Assembly: GCA_045504435.1 (NCBI GenBank)
Contig: JBEULC010000001.1
Span: 868,001 to 932,000 of the forward strand
DNA: 64,000 bases
Reading direction: 5' to 3'
DNA from: JBEULC01 sp045504435
GTDB lineage: Bacteria; Pseudomonadota; Alphaproteobacteria; WRAU01; Hepatincolaceae
Positions 46,813 through 55,962 of this stretch are shown piece after piece. Each line of letters opens with the position of its first letter. Position 1 is the first letter of the stretch. The notes beneath the pieces were generated by a model. It did no database searches and was not told where the DNA came from. It saw nothing but the letters and a program-made list of their open reading frames with translations. The position numbers were made by a program, and so were the translations under genes.

Positions 46813-46876
46813 AATTTTATCCCCAAAAATCTCATTAAATTAATTTTTAATTAATGATTTTTTTAGGGATAAAATT
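46813..46876 (-). repeat. Long imperfect inverted repeat between pdhB and pdhC
   Basis: The arms 46813-46843 and 46847-46876 pair at about 26 of 30 positions, including an 11-bp perfect outer stem (AATTTTATCCC with GGGATAAAATT), around a 3-base loop. It fills most of the pdhB-pdhC gap. It could stop or slow transcription, protect the upstream message, or be a mobile palindrome. Confidence 0.7.
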
Positions 46877-46903
46877 ACAGCTCCTTATTTCTCATAAGGC
46901 TAG

Positions 46904-48400
46904 TTATTCTTTAGAGAATTGTTCTTTATAGCACACTTTTCTTACTGCATTGCAAATTTCTTCAATTGATGGTAAAGCTAATTTTTCTAAATTAGCTGCA
47001 TAAGGCATTGGCACATCTTTACCGCATACTCTAAGCACAGGTGCATCTAAATAATCAAAACCATTTTCCATAATTAAAGCAGCAATTGCTGAGCCTATAC
47101 CTGTAAAGGCCCATCCTTCTTCAACGGTTACTACTCTATTAGTTTTAACTAAGGATTTTATAATACAAGGTAGATCAAGGGGTCTAAGGGTTCTTAAGTT
47201 AATAACCTCAGCAGATATTCCCTCTTCTTCTAATTTTTTAGCTGCTTCTAGGGCCCATTTTACTGCTATTGAATAAGCAATAATAGTAACATCTTTACCT
47301 GATTTTTCTATTTTTGCTTTACCAATAGGTATTAGTAAATCTTCTACATCTGGAACATCAAAGGTGGCCCCGTACATAACTTCATGCTCTAAAAATACTA
47401 TCGGATTAGGATTTCTAATAGCGCTTTTTAATAAACCCTTAGCATCTTCCGCAGAATAAGGAGCAATTACAGTTAAGCCAGGAATATGAGCATACCAAGA
47501 AGCTAAACATTGAGAATGCTGAGCGCCTACTCTAGTTCCTGAACCATTAATACCCCTATAAACTATAGAATTAGTAACATCTCCTCCTGACATATATAAA
47601 GTTTTTCCTGAGGAATTTAAAATATGATCCAGAGCTTGTAAAGAAAAGTTAAAAGTCATATATTCCACAATAGGCTTAAGTCCTAAAAAAGCAGAACCTA
47701 CGGCTAGGCCTGTAAAGCCGTATTCAGTAATTGGTGTATCTACTATGCGTTCAGGCCCGAATTCCTCTAATAATCCCTGAGAGATTTTATAAGCACCTTG
47801 GTAGTTAGCTACTTCTTCCCCAATTAAAAATACTTTGGGATCTTTACGCATTTCCTCACGCATTGCTTCATTTAAAGCTTCTCTTACTGTCATTTGTTTT
47901 GTTTTAGCTGAAGCATAAGGAGATTCTTCAACTTCTGCGGTTAATAAGTTTTCTACTGCCTTATTTGATTTATTATCAAAAGAAGAAGCAGAACTAGATT
48001 TTTCTTCTGAGCCTTGATTAGAATTTGATTGATTAGAACTTAATTGATTGGGTAGGCTTGCTTGATTTGAATTTTGCCCTAAATTTTGTTGGGATGAATT
48101 TTGGGCCCCTTGATTACTCTCTTTTTCAAGAAAAGCATTTAAATCTGCTGCAGTTTCTCCAGCTTCTAGCATTACCCCAATTAAGCTTTTAACTGCCACC
48201 CCTTCTGTGCCTTCAGCTACTAAGATTTTTCCTAAGACTCCTTCTTCGGTTGATTCATAATCTAAGGTTGCTTTATCAGTTTCAATTTCGGCAATAACAT
48301 CTCCGCTTTTTATTTGATCCCCTTCTTTTTTTAGCCATTTAGTTAATTTACCTTCTGTCATAGTTGGTGATAAGGCAGGCATTAATATTTTTACTGTCAT
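46904..48400 (-). CDS. pdhB: Pyruvate dehydrogenase E1 beta subunit with N-terminal lipoyl domain
   Basis: Residues 1-80 are a lipoyl domain (MPALSPTMTEGKLTKWLK, with the lipoylatable Lys in EIETDKATLDYES). A low-complexity Gln/Asn/Ser linker follows to about residue 150. The rest is the E1 beta transketolase-like part: TVREALNEAMREEMRK, FLIGEEVANYQGAYK, DTPITEYGFTGLAVG and HSQCLASWYAHIPGL, ending in VCGKDVPMPYA. Lipoyl domains on E1 beta are known from other Alphaproteobacteria, usually beside a lipoyl-bearing E2. Here it is the only lipoyl domain encoded in the pdh cluster. Confidence 0.95.
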   Translation of the reverse strand: MTVKILMPALSPTMTEGKLTKWLKKEGDQIKSGDVIAEIETDKATLDYESTEEGVLGKILVAEGTEGVAVKSLIGVMLEAGETAADLNAFLEKESNQGAQNSSQQNLGQNSNQASLPNQLSSNQSNSNQGSEEKSSSASSFDNKSNKAVENLLTAEVEESPYASAKTKQMTVREALNEAMREEMRKDPKVFLIGEEVANYQGAYKISQGLLEEFGPERIVDTPITEYGFTGLAVGSAFLGLKPIVEYMTFNFSLQALDHILNSSGKTLYMSGGDVTNSIVYRGINGSGTRVGAQHSQCLASWYAHIPGLTVIAPYSAEDAKGLLKSAIRNPNPIVFLEHEVMYGATFDVPDVEDLLIPIGKAKIEKSGKDVTIIAYSIAVKWALEAAKKLEEEGISAEVINLRTLRPLDLPCIIKSLVKTNRVVTVEEGWAFTGIGSAIAALIMENGFDYLDAPVLRVCGKDVPMPYAANLEKLALPSIEEICNAVRKVCYKEQFSKE

Positions 48401-48465
48401 TACATTATCTCTTTTCTTATTTTTATTAATATATATGTTTAATAGCCTCTATTTTGCTTAAAGAT

Positions 48466-48499
48466 TTAAAGAAAATTTCTTAAAGGAAATTTCTTTTAA
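48466..48499 (-). other. Hairpin at the end of pdhA
   Basis: TTAAAGAAAATTTC (48466-48479) and GGAAATTTCTTTTAA (48485-48499) form a stem of about 14 bp with one bulge. It includes the pdhA stop codon and lies before pdhB in the transcript. The T-rich ending resembles a weak terminator or attenuator that could lower pdhB-pdhC-lpd expression relative to pdhA. Confidence 0.45.
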
Positions 48500-49476
48500 A
48501 GCACAACGTCAGTCCACAGTTCACTAGCTTCAGGTTCCTTAGAAGTTGTTGCTGCTTCTTCCACTTCTTTTATGATTAATTTAACTTTTTCATTAATCTC
48601 GGCAATATCCGCAGCTTTTAAAGTTTTATTATCAATAACATAATGTTCAAAATGAGTAATCGGATCTCTTTTTTCTCTTATATCGGCAACTTCTTCTTTA
48701 GTTCTATATTTTTGTGGATCAGACATAGAATGTCCTCTAAATCTATAGGTAAGAATTTCTAAAAGATATGGACCTTTGCCAGAGCGTACATGATCTAGAG
48801 CTTTTTTGCCCTTTTCAATAACTTCTAAAATATTCATGCCGTCAATCTTTTCCCCAGGAATATTAAATACGGTGCCCCTAATAGATAAATCTGTATTAGC
48901 ATGAGTTCTTTCTAAAGAGGTCCCCATAGAGTACTGATTATTTTCAATTATAAATAATGCAGGTAATTTCCATAAGCTTGCCATATTAAAAGCTTCATAT
49001 ACTTGGCCTTGTGGAAGCGCCCCATCGCCCATATAAGCGAAGCAAACCCCATTATCTTTATTATATTTATGAGCAAATGCTAAGCCTGCACCTAATGGTA
49101 CTTGAGCTCCTACTATACCATTTCCCCCAAAAAAGTTATTTTTCTTAGAATAAATATGCATAGATCCCCCTTTTCCTTTAGAGCTACCTATGCCTTTACC
49201 AGTTAATTCGCTCATTACTTGTTTAGGATCAAGCTCTCCTTGTAATAAGGCATGTGCATGACATCTGTAGCTGGTAATATGGCTATCTTGTTTTTGCTTT
49301 AAATGATTGAATCCTGCTGCTATAGCTTCTTGACCCATATATAAATGTAAAAAACCCGCAATATAGCCCATACCGTATAACTGGGCACATTTTTCTTCGA
49401 ATCTTCTAGTTAACAACATTTCAAAATAGATTTTTTTTGCCTGTTCGGCGGTAAATTTTAGTTTTGAAGAACTCAT
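48496..49476 (-). CDS. pdhA: Pyruvate dehydrogenase E1 alpha subunit
   Basis: Thiamine diphosphate-dependent decarboxylating subunit. The 326-residue protein shows MLLTRRFEEKCAQLYGMG, the ThDP motif GDGALPQGQVYEAFNMASLW with FIIENNQYSMGTSLER, and the loop YRFRGHSMSDPQKYRTKEE whose serines are regulatory in mitochondria. First gene of the pdhA-pdhB-pdhC-lpd run. ftsB lies about 260 bases upstream on the same strand, as in many Alphaproteobacteria. Confidence 0.96.
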   Translation of the reverse strand: MSSSKLKFTAEQAKKIYFEMLLTRRFEEKCAQLYGMGYIAGFLHLYMGQEAIAAGFNHLKQKQDSHITSYRCHAHALLQGELDPKQVMSELTGKGIGSSKGKGGSMHIYSKKNNFFGGNGIVGAQVPLGAGLAFAHKYNKDNGVCFAYMGDGALPQGQVYEAFNMASLWKLPALFIIENNQYSMGTSLERTHANTDLSIRGTVFNIPGEKIDGMNILEVIEKGKKALDHVRSGKGPYLLEILTYRFRGHSMSDPQKYRTKEEVADIREKRDPITHFEHYVIDNKTLKAADIAEINEKVKLIIKEVEEAATTSKEPEASELWTDVVL

Positions 49477-49734
49477 TGGAACTACCTTTTTTTAAATGAT
49501 GATTTATCAGTGTAATTTAATGTTAAATATAAGTTATTAAATAATAAAAAAGAGTTATATATTTTTAAAAATAAACTTTATTAAATCTGCATAAGCAACA
49601 ATAATATATAAACCAAGATCCAGTATATTTATATATCTTATAACCTATAAAGTTGAAATAATGAAGCAAAAATTGAGAAAAAATGATTTTCTCTGCCTAT
49701 AATTAAACAAATTTTTAAGTTGCATGTCTAAACC

Positions 49735-50034
49735 TTAATCAAGGATAATAATTTCTTGGGTTTTGGATAAATTTAAGATAGTTTTAGCCCTTACTTCAAG
49801 CATATCCTTATTCAATGTGTTTTCTCTAAGCTGCATTACTTTTGTAGTAAGTAAATTAATTTGTTGATCCATTTTGTTTTTTTGCTCAATTAGAACCTCA
49901 TATTCAAAATATAAAGAAGGACTATTAGTATACCATTTAACAATAGAGGAGCTACTTTTAACAAAATAAATAGATAATACTATAATGCCTACAATCATAA
50001 GTAGTGATTTATTCGCAAACAATTTTTTTAACAT
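49735..50034 (-). CDS. Septum formation initiator family protein (FtsB/DivIC-like)
   Basis: 99-residue bitopic membrane protein: a short basic N-terminus, a hydrophobic segment (about 10-27), then a heptad-like coiled coil (about 45-75) with VLIEQKNKMDQQINLLTTK. This is the FtsB/DivIC architecture, which links FtsL and FtsQ in the divisome. Sequence identity to named members cannot be judged by eye; the position just upstream of pdhA is the usual one in Alphaproteobacteria and supports the call. Confidence 0.75.
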   Translation of the reverse strand: MLKKLFANKSLLMIVGIIVLSIYFVKSSSSIVKWYTNSPSLYFEYEVLIEQKNKMDQQINLLTTKVMQLRENTLNKDMLEVRAKTILNLSKTQEIIILD

Positions 50035-50822
50035 CGCCCGTGCCTAATTTGAGATTTATCATTAAAAATCTATTATTTATTAAGCTTTTTAATGATTTAT
50101 ATACTTTAGGAAAACTCTTTTAAAATAATACTTTTCTTAATTTTACTTCTTTTTATAACGAATACCAATTGCTTTTTTAGCTAATCTATAACCTCATATA
50201 CTTAGTAAAGCATATAAAAATTTTTGAATGTCATAATTTAATCCTTGGCTTTTTAATCCAAAAATATCCTTAGCAATGGGAGGCGAAAACAATATAGGCT
50301 ACCCCTGTTAGGGAAATTATTTCAAGCTAAAATATACAACTTTTTACTTCATATTATTTTGAGATTTATTAGTAACTTGTTAGGAGCTTTGGCATTATTA
50401 AATTTGCTTCTACTTCGGCATAACTAGAAGATTTAACATCAGTTACAGGCTTATTTTTCCTGAAAGTAACCTTAACTAAATCAGTGTCAGAGATAATATA
50501 ATAATTAATATCTAACATGAGCATTTACTCTTATTAAGATATTATTTTGCAACAATAATCGTTAACACAAATGCAACATTCATCAACTATATAATGATTT
50601 AACTTAAGATTTTTGTAATCACCTTTTTTATTATAATTTTTTTATTATGCTCTTTTTATCTTTACAATAATTACCTTGATCAAAGCCTTTTATAAAGTTT
50701 TTCCAACTAAGCTCACCTTATAATGATAATGTATATATGGGATAAAAATCAATAACTATTTCCCTAATGATTATACTTTGATTAGTATATAATTATAATA
50801 AAAAGGTAAAATAATATAAAAA
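50035..50822. other. Gene-poor gap with one short open frame
   Basis: About 790 bases between hflX and ftsB. On the minus strand 50369-50524 has a 51-codon frame with ATG (MLMLDINYYIISDTDLVKV, later AEVEANLIMPKLL) preceded by a weak AAGAG. It may be a relic or chance. No other feature was seen. Confidence 0.3.
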
Positions 50823-52421
50823 TTAGGTTAAGCTAGATAAAGATAAATTTGCTAGTTTGTCTTCTAAAATATTGAGATTTTTCTTAGAAATTAAAAATTC
50901 ACAATATATTTTTTCACCTACTTCATATTTATCAACGATAACCGCATTTTCATATAGATATAAAATAATTGGGTAATTATTAAAATGCAAAGTAAGCTTT
51001 TTATTAATAAAATCTTGAAAAAAATATTCAAACATTAATTTTTTTAATTTATTAAGATTAAGGTTATTAAGTGCTGAAATTAAAAGGGACATTGTTTTAT
51101 AGTTGCTTACGTGCTCAAAATGTTCTCTTTGATTTATATCTAGTAGATCAATTTTATTGTAAATTTCTATAGTTTTTTTACTATAAGTATCTTCATCTAC
51201 CCCGATTTCTTGAAGTACTTCCTTAACGGAGTGAATTTGCTTTTCATAATTATCACTTGAGGCATCAATTATATGTAAAATCAAATCGGCGTTTTTCACT
51301 TCTTCTAAGGTAGAATGAAAAGCGGTAATTAAATGATGGGGTAAATCTGAGATAAAGCCAACAGTATCTAATAATAAAGCAATTTGTTTATTGCCTATAT
51401 CCATAGAGCGTATAGTAGGATCTAAAGTAGCAAATAATAAATCCTTAGTGAATACTTGCGCATGGGTTAAAGCGTTAAACAAGGTGGATTTGCCTGAATT
51501 AGTGTACCCTACTAAAGCAACTATTTTTTGGTTAATTTTATCCCCATGTTTTTTCCTCGCAGCCCCTTGTATATCTCTATTAAGCTTTACCTTATCTAAC
51601 AAAAGCTTTAGGGCTTTAATTTGATCACTAATCATTCTTTTGTCTAGTTCTTTTTGAGTTTCCCCAGGACCGCCGATAAATCCTCCGCCGCCTCTTTGCC
51701 TTTCTAGATGGCTCCAGGCTTTTACTAAACGAGACTTTTGATACATTAAATAGGCTAACTGGGCTTGCATTTTACCTTCACGACTTTTAGCCCTTTTAGC
51801 AAAAATGTTAATAATTAAACCATTTCTATCTAAAACCTTAACATCTAACATATTTTCTAAATTTCTTTGCTGTACTGCAGAAATATTATGATTTACTACT
51901 AAGGCTTCTACTTTAGCATTGGCTAATTTAGAAGAAAGATTTTCTAAAAAGCCTTTGGTTAAAAAGGTATTAGCGTTGATTACTCTAATCTTATTAATAT
52001 CACTACCAACAACGTTAAGATCAAGAGCTCTTGCTAAATTAACTGTTTCTGTTAATTTATAATTATAATCCACATCTTTTTCATATAAATTTGGTTGTAC
52101 TACCCAACAATTTTGCGGCTGTAAAGTTTGATCAAAAGTGTTAGATTTTTTAGATGTAATTTTAGGAGAAGTTAAGGAAAGCCTATTGTAATCTTCAGAA
52201 TATTCACTGTTTAAATCTTCTTCATAAATTTCTTCTAAAGATTGTCCTTTAAAAGGTCCTGCTTTAAAGAATTCTTCTTCTAAAAATTGCCTAGCAAGGT
52301 TAGCTTGCTCTTTAGAGTATTTTTTGGAAGACTGATTTTTTAAGGTCAAAGAAGTTTTAATAGAGGAAGAATTTTTAGAAAGTAGATTTGTAGAAACGGG
52401 ATTTTTAGAAACTTTTTTCAT
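50823..52421 (-). CDS. hflX: GTPase HflX
   Basis: Ribosome-associated GTPase that splits stalled ribosomes. The 532-residue protein has the HflX-specific GGGGFIGGPGETQKELD region before the G domain, the P-loop GYTNSGKSTLFNAL, the G3 motif LDTVGFISDLP and the G4 motif NKIDLL. The first 90 residues are Ser/Lys/Asn-rich and unlike other HflX proteins, probably disordered. It follows hfq by 55 bases, the standard alphaproteobacterial pairing. Confidence 0.94.
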   Translation of the reverse strand: MKKVSKNPVSTNLLSKNSSSIKTSLTLKNQSSKKYSKEQANLARQFLEEEFFKAGPFKGQSLEEIYEEDLNSEYSEDYNRLSLTSPKITSKKSNTFDQTLQPQNCWVVQPNLYEKDVDYNYKLTETVNLARALDLNVVGSDINKIRVINANTFLTKGFLENLSSKLANAKVEALVVNHNISAVQQRNLENMLDVKVLDRNGLIINIFAKRAKSREGKMQAQLAYLMYQKSRLVKAWSHLERQRGGGGFIGGPGETQKELDKRMISDQIKALKLLLDKVKLNRDIQGAARKKHGDKINQKIVALVGYTNSGKSTLFNALTHAQVFTKDLLFATLDPTIRSMDIGNKQIALLLDTVGFISDLPHHLITAFHSTLEEVKNADLILHIIDASSDNYEKQIHSVKEVLQEIGVDEDTYSKKTIEIYNKIDLLDINQREHFEHVSNYKTMSLLISALNNLNLNKLKKLMFEYFFQDFINKKLTLHFNNYPIILYLYENAVIVDKYEVGEKIYCEFLISKKNLNILEDKLANLSLSSLT

Positions 52422-52476
52422 GCAAAAATTCTTATATTATAATTTACTAATAAAACCTTAAAAAAGTATTAGCTAT

Positions 52477-52812
52477 TTATTCTGTGGGTTTAGCTGCTCC
52501 TGGAAGGGGCAAAGCAGTAACATTAGCATTGGATACTTCTTCTATCTTTATTTCTTCAGATTCTAATAACGGGGAATTAACAAAGGTTCCGTCTTCTTCC
52601 ATTTTAAAACTAAAAGCAGAATTTGGCATGATAGTTGAAATACTATGTTTATACACTAATTGTACATGTGAATCCCTTCTAAGGATTACTGCAAAATTAT
52701 CAAACCCTGTGATTATGCCTTGAAGTTTTATTCCATTTGAGAGAAAAATGGTAACAGAAATTTTATTTTTTCTAAGAATATTTAAGAAGGTTTCTTGACA
52801 ATTTTGCTTCAT
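52477..52812 (-). CDS. hfq: RNA chaperone Hfq
   Basis: Sm-like hexameric RNA chaperone. Sm1 is visible as QETFLNILRKNKISVTIFLS with NGIKLQGIITGFDNFAVIL, and Sm2 as the YKHSISTI motif that binds U-rich RNA ends. The core ends near residue 65. A 45-residue acidic tail extends the protein to 111 residues, longer than the family minimum. Retaining hfq suggests small RNA regulation persists. Confidence 0.93.
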   Translation of the reverse strand: MKQNCQETFLNILRKNKISVTIFLSNGIKLQGIITGFDNFAVILRRDSHVQLVYKHSISTIMPNSAFSFKMEEDGTFVNSPLLESEEIKIEEVSNANVTALPLPGAAKPTE

Positions 52813-52904
52813 GTTATACCTCTAGTATTGTTAAACTATCCATCATAAAAATTAATTAAAAAAGGAATAAAATAGCTTTTAATTAGTTTTCTTCAAAAAT
52901 ATTA

Positions 52905-54326
52905 TTATATTATAGTATCTAATTCTAAAGTTTGGGAAAAAATATTTTCAATATCGCGAATATGTTTTCTTAATATCATATAAGTAATACGCGAATTAGC
53001 AGGTATCAATGTATCTTCGTCTAAAAAAATTGATTTTCCTGCTTCATTTAACAAGCTAGTTATAATCATTCCTCCTGGAATTTCCACATCTCCTAACCGT
53101 CTTCCTACTGCGGCTGAACTACTAGCAATCTCAATTTCAATGAGCTCGGCCTTATTATAAAAAGAGAAAACATTAAATACTATACCTCTTCTTAAGTTGG
53201 TTAAAATTGAAGACATAATAAAATAATTGGGAATCAAAATATGACTAATACCATTAGATAAAAGAAAGTTTTCATAATGATTAGTACTTAAATAACAAAA
53301 TAAATTTCCTACGCTTTGATATTTAAGCATTAAAGTAGTTAAAATATTATCTTCATCGCTTTTGTTAATAATAATTATGATATCTTCATTAGATTTAATA
53401 TAATTATTTCTATAATTTTCATTAGTAATATCATCAATAATAAGCTGGATATGATTTTTTTCTAATTCTAAAGCCATCGTTTCGGTTTCTTCATTAGCTT
53501 GAGGAATAACCACTTTGATTTTTTTATAATATTGAGTTAGTTCTAAAGCTAATTTTTTAATAAAAGGGTGATCGCCATATATAATAATGTTAGGAGATTG
53601 GCTTTCTAAAAATTTGTTTTCAGTTTCATTAAGAGCATAAAACAATAAATAGCTATCTTCTATACTATCTTCTAAAGTTGTAATAAAAATTTTATCCCCT
53701 AAACGGATAGCTTCTTCAGGAGTGGGTATAAAAAATATATCCTCTCTTAAAATTCCCGAAATCCTAAAAAATAATAAATTACTTCTAGCCTCCCCTTGAA
53801 TAGTATTAACATTTCTGTTAAGTACTAAACAATCTTCTTTACACATCACCGAAAATAATTTTACTTGGCCATCAGAGGTATCAAAAATATCAATAATATT
53901 TAAATAGCTATAATCTATACGTTGGCTCATAAATTTAATAATTTCACTACCTGGAGAAATTATATTATCAATGGGAATTTTCTTTAGCCTTAAAAATTCT
54001 TGCCATTCTTCTTGCATATAAATAGGATTAGTGATTCTTGCCACTTTGATCTGCACGCCATAGATATTAGCCAAATAACAGGCTAAAATATTTATTTCAT
54101 CATCAGGTGAAACTACAATGAACATATCAGCAGCTTTAATTCCCGCCTCTTTTAAAATTTCTATAGAGGTACATTCACCAATTATACCTGCAATAGATTG
54201 GTTATCGGTTATTTCTTTAATGGTGTTAGGGTCATTATCAATAACAGTAATATCATAACCATCTTGCGCTAAATATTTAGCAATAAAATTTCCAGTGAGA
54301 CCTGCACCTGCAAGAATAATTTTCAC
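52905..54326 (-). CDS. trkA: Trk system potassium uptake protein TrkA
   Basis: Peripheral NAD(H)-binding regulator of the Trk/Ktr potassium channel. The 473-residue protein has two tandem RCK units: the first starts with IILAGAGLTGNFIAKYLA and has VTVIDNDP-type acidic residues, the second starts near residue 235 with NIIIYGDHPFIKKLALEL. Each is followed by a TrkA-C type region. No trkH/trkG gene is in the window. In relatives trkA sits between the ntr genes and hfq. Confidence 0.92.
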   Translation of the reverse strand: MKIILAGAGLTGNFIAKYLAQDGYDITVIDNDPNTIKEITDNQSIAGIIGECTSIEILKEAGIKAADMFIVVSPDDEINILACYLANIYGVQIKVARITNPIYMQEEWQEFLRLKKIPIDNIISPGSEIIKFMSQRIDYSYLNIIDIFDTSDGQVKLFSVMCKEDCLVLNRNVNTIQGEARSNLLFFRISGILREDIFFIPTPEEAIRLGDKIFITTLEDSIEDSYLLFYALNETENKFLESQSPNIIIYGDHPFIKKLALELTQYYKKIKVVIPQANEETETMALELEKNHIQLIIDDITNENYRNNYIKSNEDIIIIINKSDEDNILTTLMLKYQSVGNLFCYLSTNHYENFLLSNGISHILIPNYFIMSSILTNLRRGIVFNVFSFYNKAELIEIEIASSSAAVGRRLGDVEIPGGMIITSLLNEAGKSIFLDEDTLIPANSRITYMILRKHIRDIENIFSQTLELDTII

Positions 54327-54347
54327 TTGTTTTTTCCTTTAAAATGA

Positions 54348-55400
54348 TTAAGCTAGTACCTTATTATCTTGGCTTTTATCCAATTGATCATTATCTAATT
54401 GAACATTAAAGCATTGAATAATTAAATCTCTTATTTCTACTATATCATCTGAAACATTTAAGCGAGCTCGTACTGCTGCTGAATTATCTAACCCTTTGGT
54501 ATACCATCCTAAATGCTTCCTAGCAATTCTTAATCCTGAACCCTCGCCATAATGATCGATTAATAAATTAAAATGAGCCAAGGCCACCTTTAAACGTTGA
54601 TTTAAACCAGGAGTTTCTAATTTAGTTTTAAATTTTAAATAGTGAGTAATTTGTTGAATAAGCCATGGTCTACCATAAGTCCCTCTGCCTACCATAATTC
54701 CATCTGCTTGAGAAATCTTAAGGGCCGCTTGGGCGCTTTCTTCATCATAAATATCTCCATTAGCAATTACTGGAATTTTAACCGCTTTTTTTACCTCAGC
54801 AATAGCTTCCCAATTAGCTTCCCCACTAAAAAATTGTTGCCTGGTTCTACCATGCACGGTTACTAATGCTATACCACTTTCTTGGGCAATGTAAGCTAAT
54901 TTAGGAGAATTTAAACAGGCTGTATCCCAACCTAAACGCATTTTCACAGTAACAGGAATAGAAACCGCTTTTACCAAGGCAGCCATAATATTACCTGCTA
55001 AAATCTCCTCTTTCATTAAAGCAGAACCTGCGATCCCTTTTACTACCTTCTTTACTGGGCAGCCCATATTAATATCAATTAATTGAGCACCATTATCAGC
55101 ACTTATTTTGCAAGCCTCTACTAAAGTAGGAATATCAGAGCCTGCTAATTGCACGGCTGTAACTGTAGAAATAGGTTTTACTGTAGACATTTTTAAAGCC
55201 TTGGGCGATTGACGGATTAATGCATATGAAGACACCATCTCAGAATACATAATATTAGCACCAAAAAAATTTACAATTTCCCTATAAGGATCATCTGTAA
55301 TCCCCGCCATTGGAGCCAAAAATACTGGATTTTCAATCTCAATATTGCCAATATTAATTTTTTTAATTACAGCTAGGCTGCTTTCGTAATTAGTTAACAA
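54348..55400 (-). CDS. dusB: tRNA-dihydrouridine synthase (DusB family)
   Basis: FMN-dependent enzyme that reduces uridines in tRNA. The 350-residue TIM barrel has FLAPMAGITDDPYREIV, the catalytic-Cys region DINMGCPVKKVVKG, KMRLGWD, VHGRTRQQFFSG and NGDIYD plus MVGRGTYGRPW. It is divergent from ispDF with about 560 bases between them. In many Alphaproteobacteria dusB heads an ntrB-ntrC-ntrY-ntrX-trkA-hfq-hflX series; here the ntr genes are gone and trkA follows directly. Confidence 0.95.
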   Translation of the reverse strand: MLTNYESSLAVIKKINIGNIEIENPVFLAPMAGITDDPYREIVNFFGANIMYSEMVSSYALIRQSPKALKMSTVKPISTVTAVQLAGSDIPTLVEACKISADNGAQLIDINMGCPVKKVVKGIAGSALMKEEILAGNIMAALVKAVSIPVTVKMRLGWDTACLNSPKLAYIAQESGIALVTVHGRTRQQFFSGEANWEAIAEVKKAVKIPVIANGDIYDEESAQAALKISQADGIMVGRGTYGRPWLIQQITHYLKFKTKLETPGLNQRLKVALAHFNLLIDHYGEGSGLRIARKHLGWYTKGLDNSAAVRARLNVSDDIVEIRDLIIQCFNVQLDNDQLDKSQDNKVLA

Positions 55401-55962
55401 AATCGCTCACTGATTAAAGGTTAGAGGGTTGGAGAAATTAATTAGATTTTATAAAATTATCAATTTATAAGTTAAGCAACTTGAGGTATAAGAAGTTATA
55501 AATAAATCTAAGGATAAATTTTTATAATCTTTAATATTAATGGTAGTTAAGCTTAAAATCAAGCTTTTTAAAAGCTTTCTTATAAAATCCCTGGCTTTTA
55601 CGGTCACAATAACTTAGGTAAGTTATCACATTTTTATAATTAATTACATTGCTAGTATTAAAAGTAAATTAAATGATAGATTATGTAACATAGTGTTAAT
55701 TTATATATACTTTAAGTTGCATTTTTTATGTGCTTACCTTATAATAATTAGGTAGCTGCAAAATACTATTAAAACTTTTAAACTCTTCTAGAATAAAAAG
55801 CAAGTTGGCTAATTTGAAATGCCTAAAAAACTAAAATTTTAAAGTAATTTGCTGTGGTTTATTTTAAATAAAGTATTATTATAAATTAATAGAATAGGTG
55901 GGTATATTATTTTACTGGCACGTATTGCAGTAATTAACATTCTAACTTTTTTAGGAAATAAT
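55401..55962. other. Divergent intergenic region between dusB and ispDF
   Basis: About 560 bases, AT-rich, with no gene-like frame. It should hold the two divergent promoters, but no pair of boxes stands out from the AT background. No repeat or relic was recognised. Confidence 0.5.
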
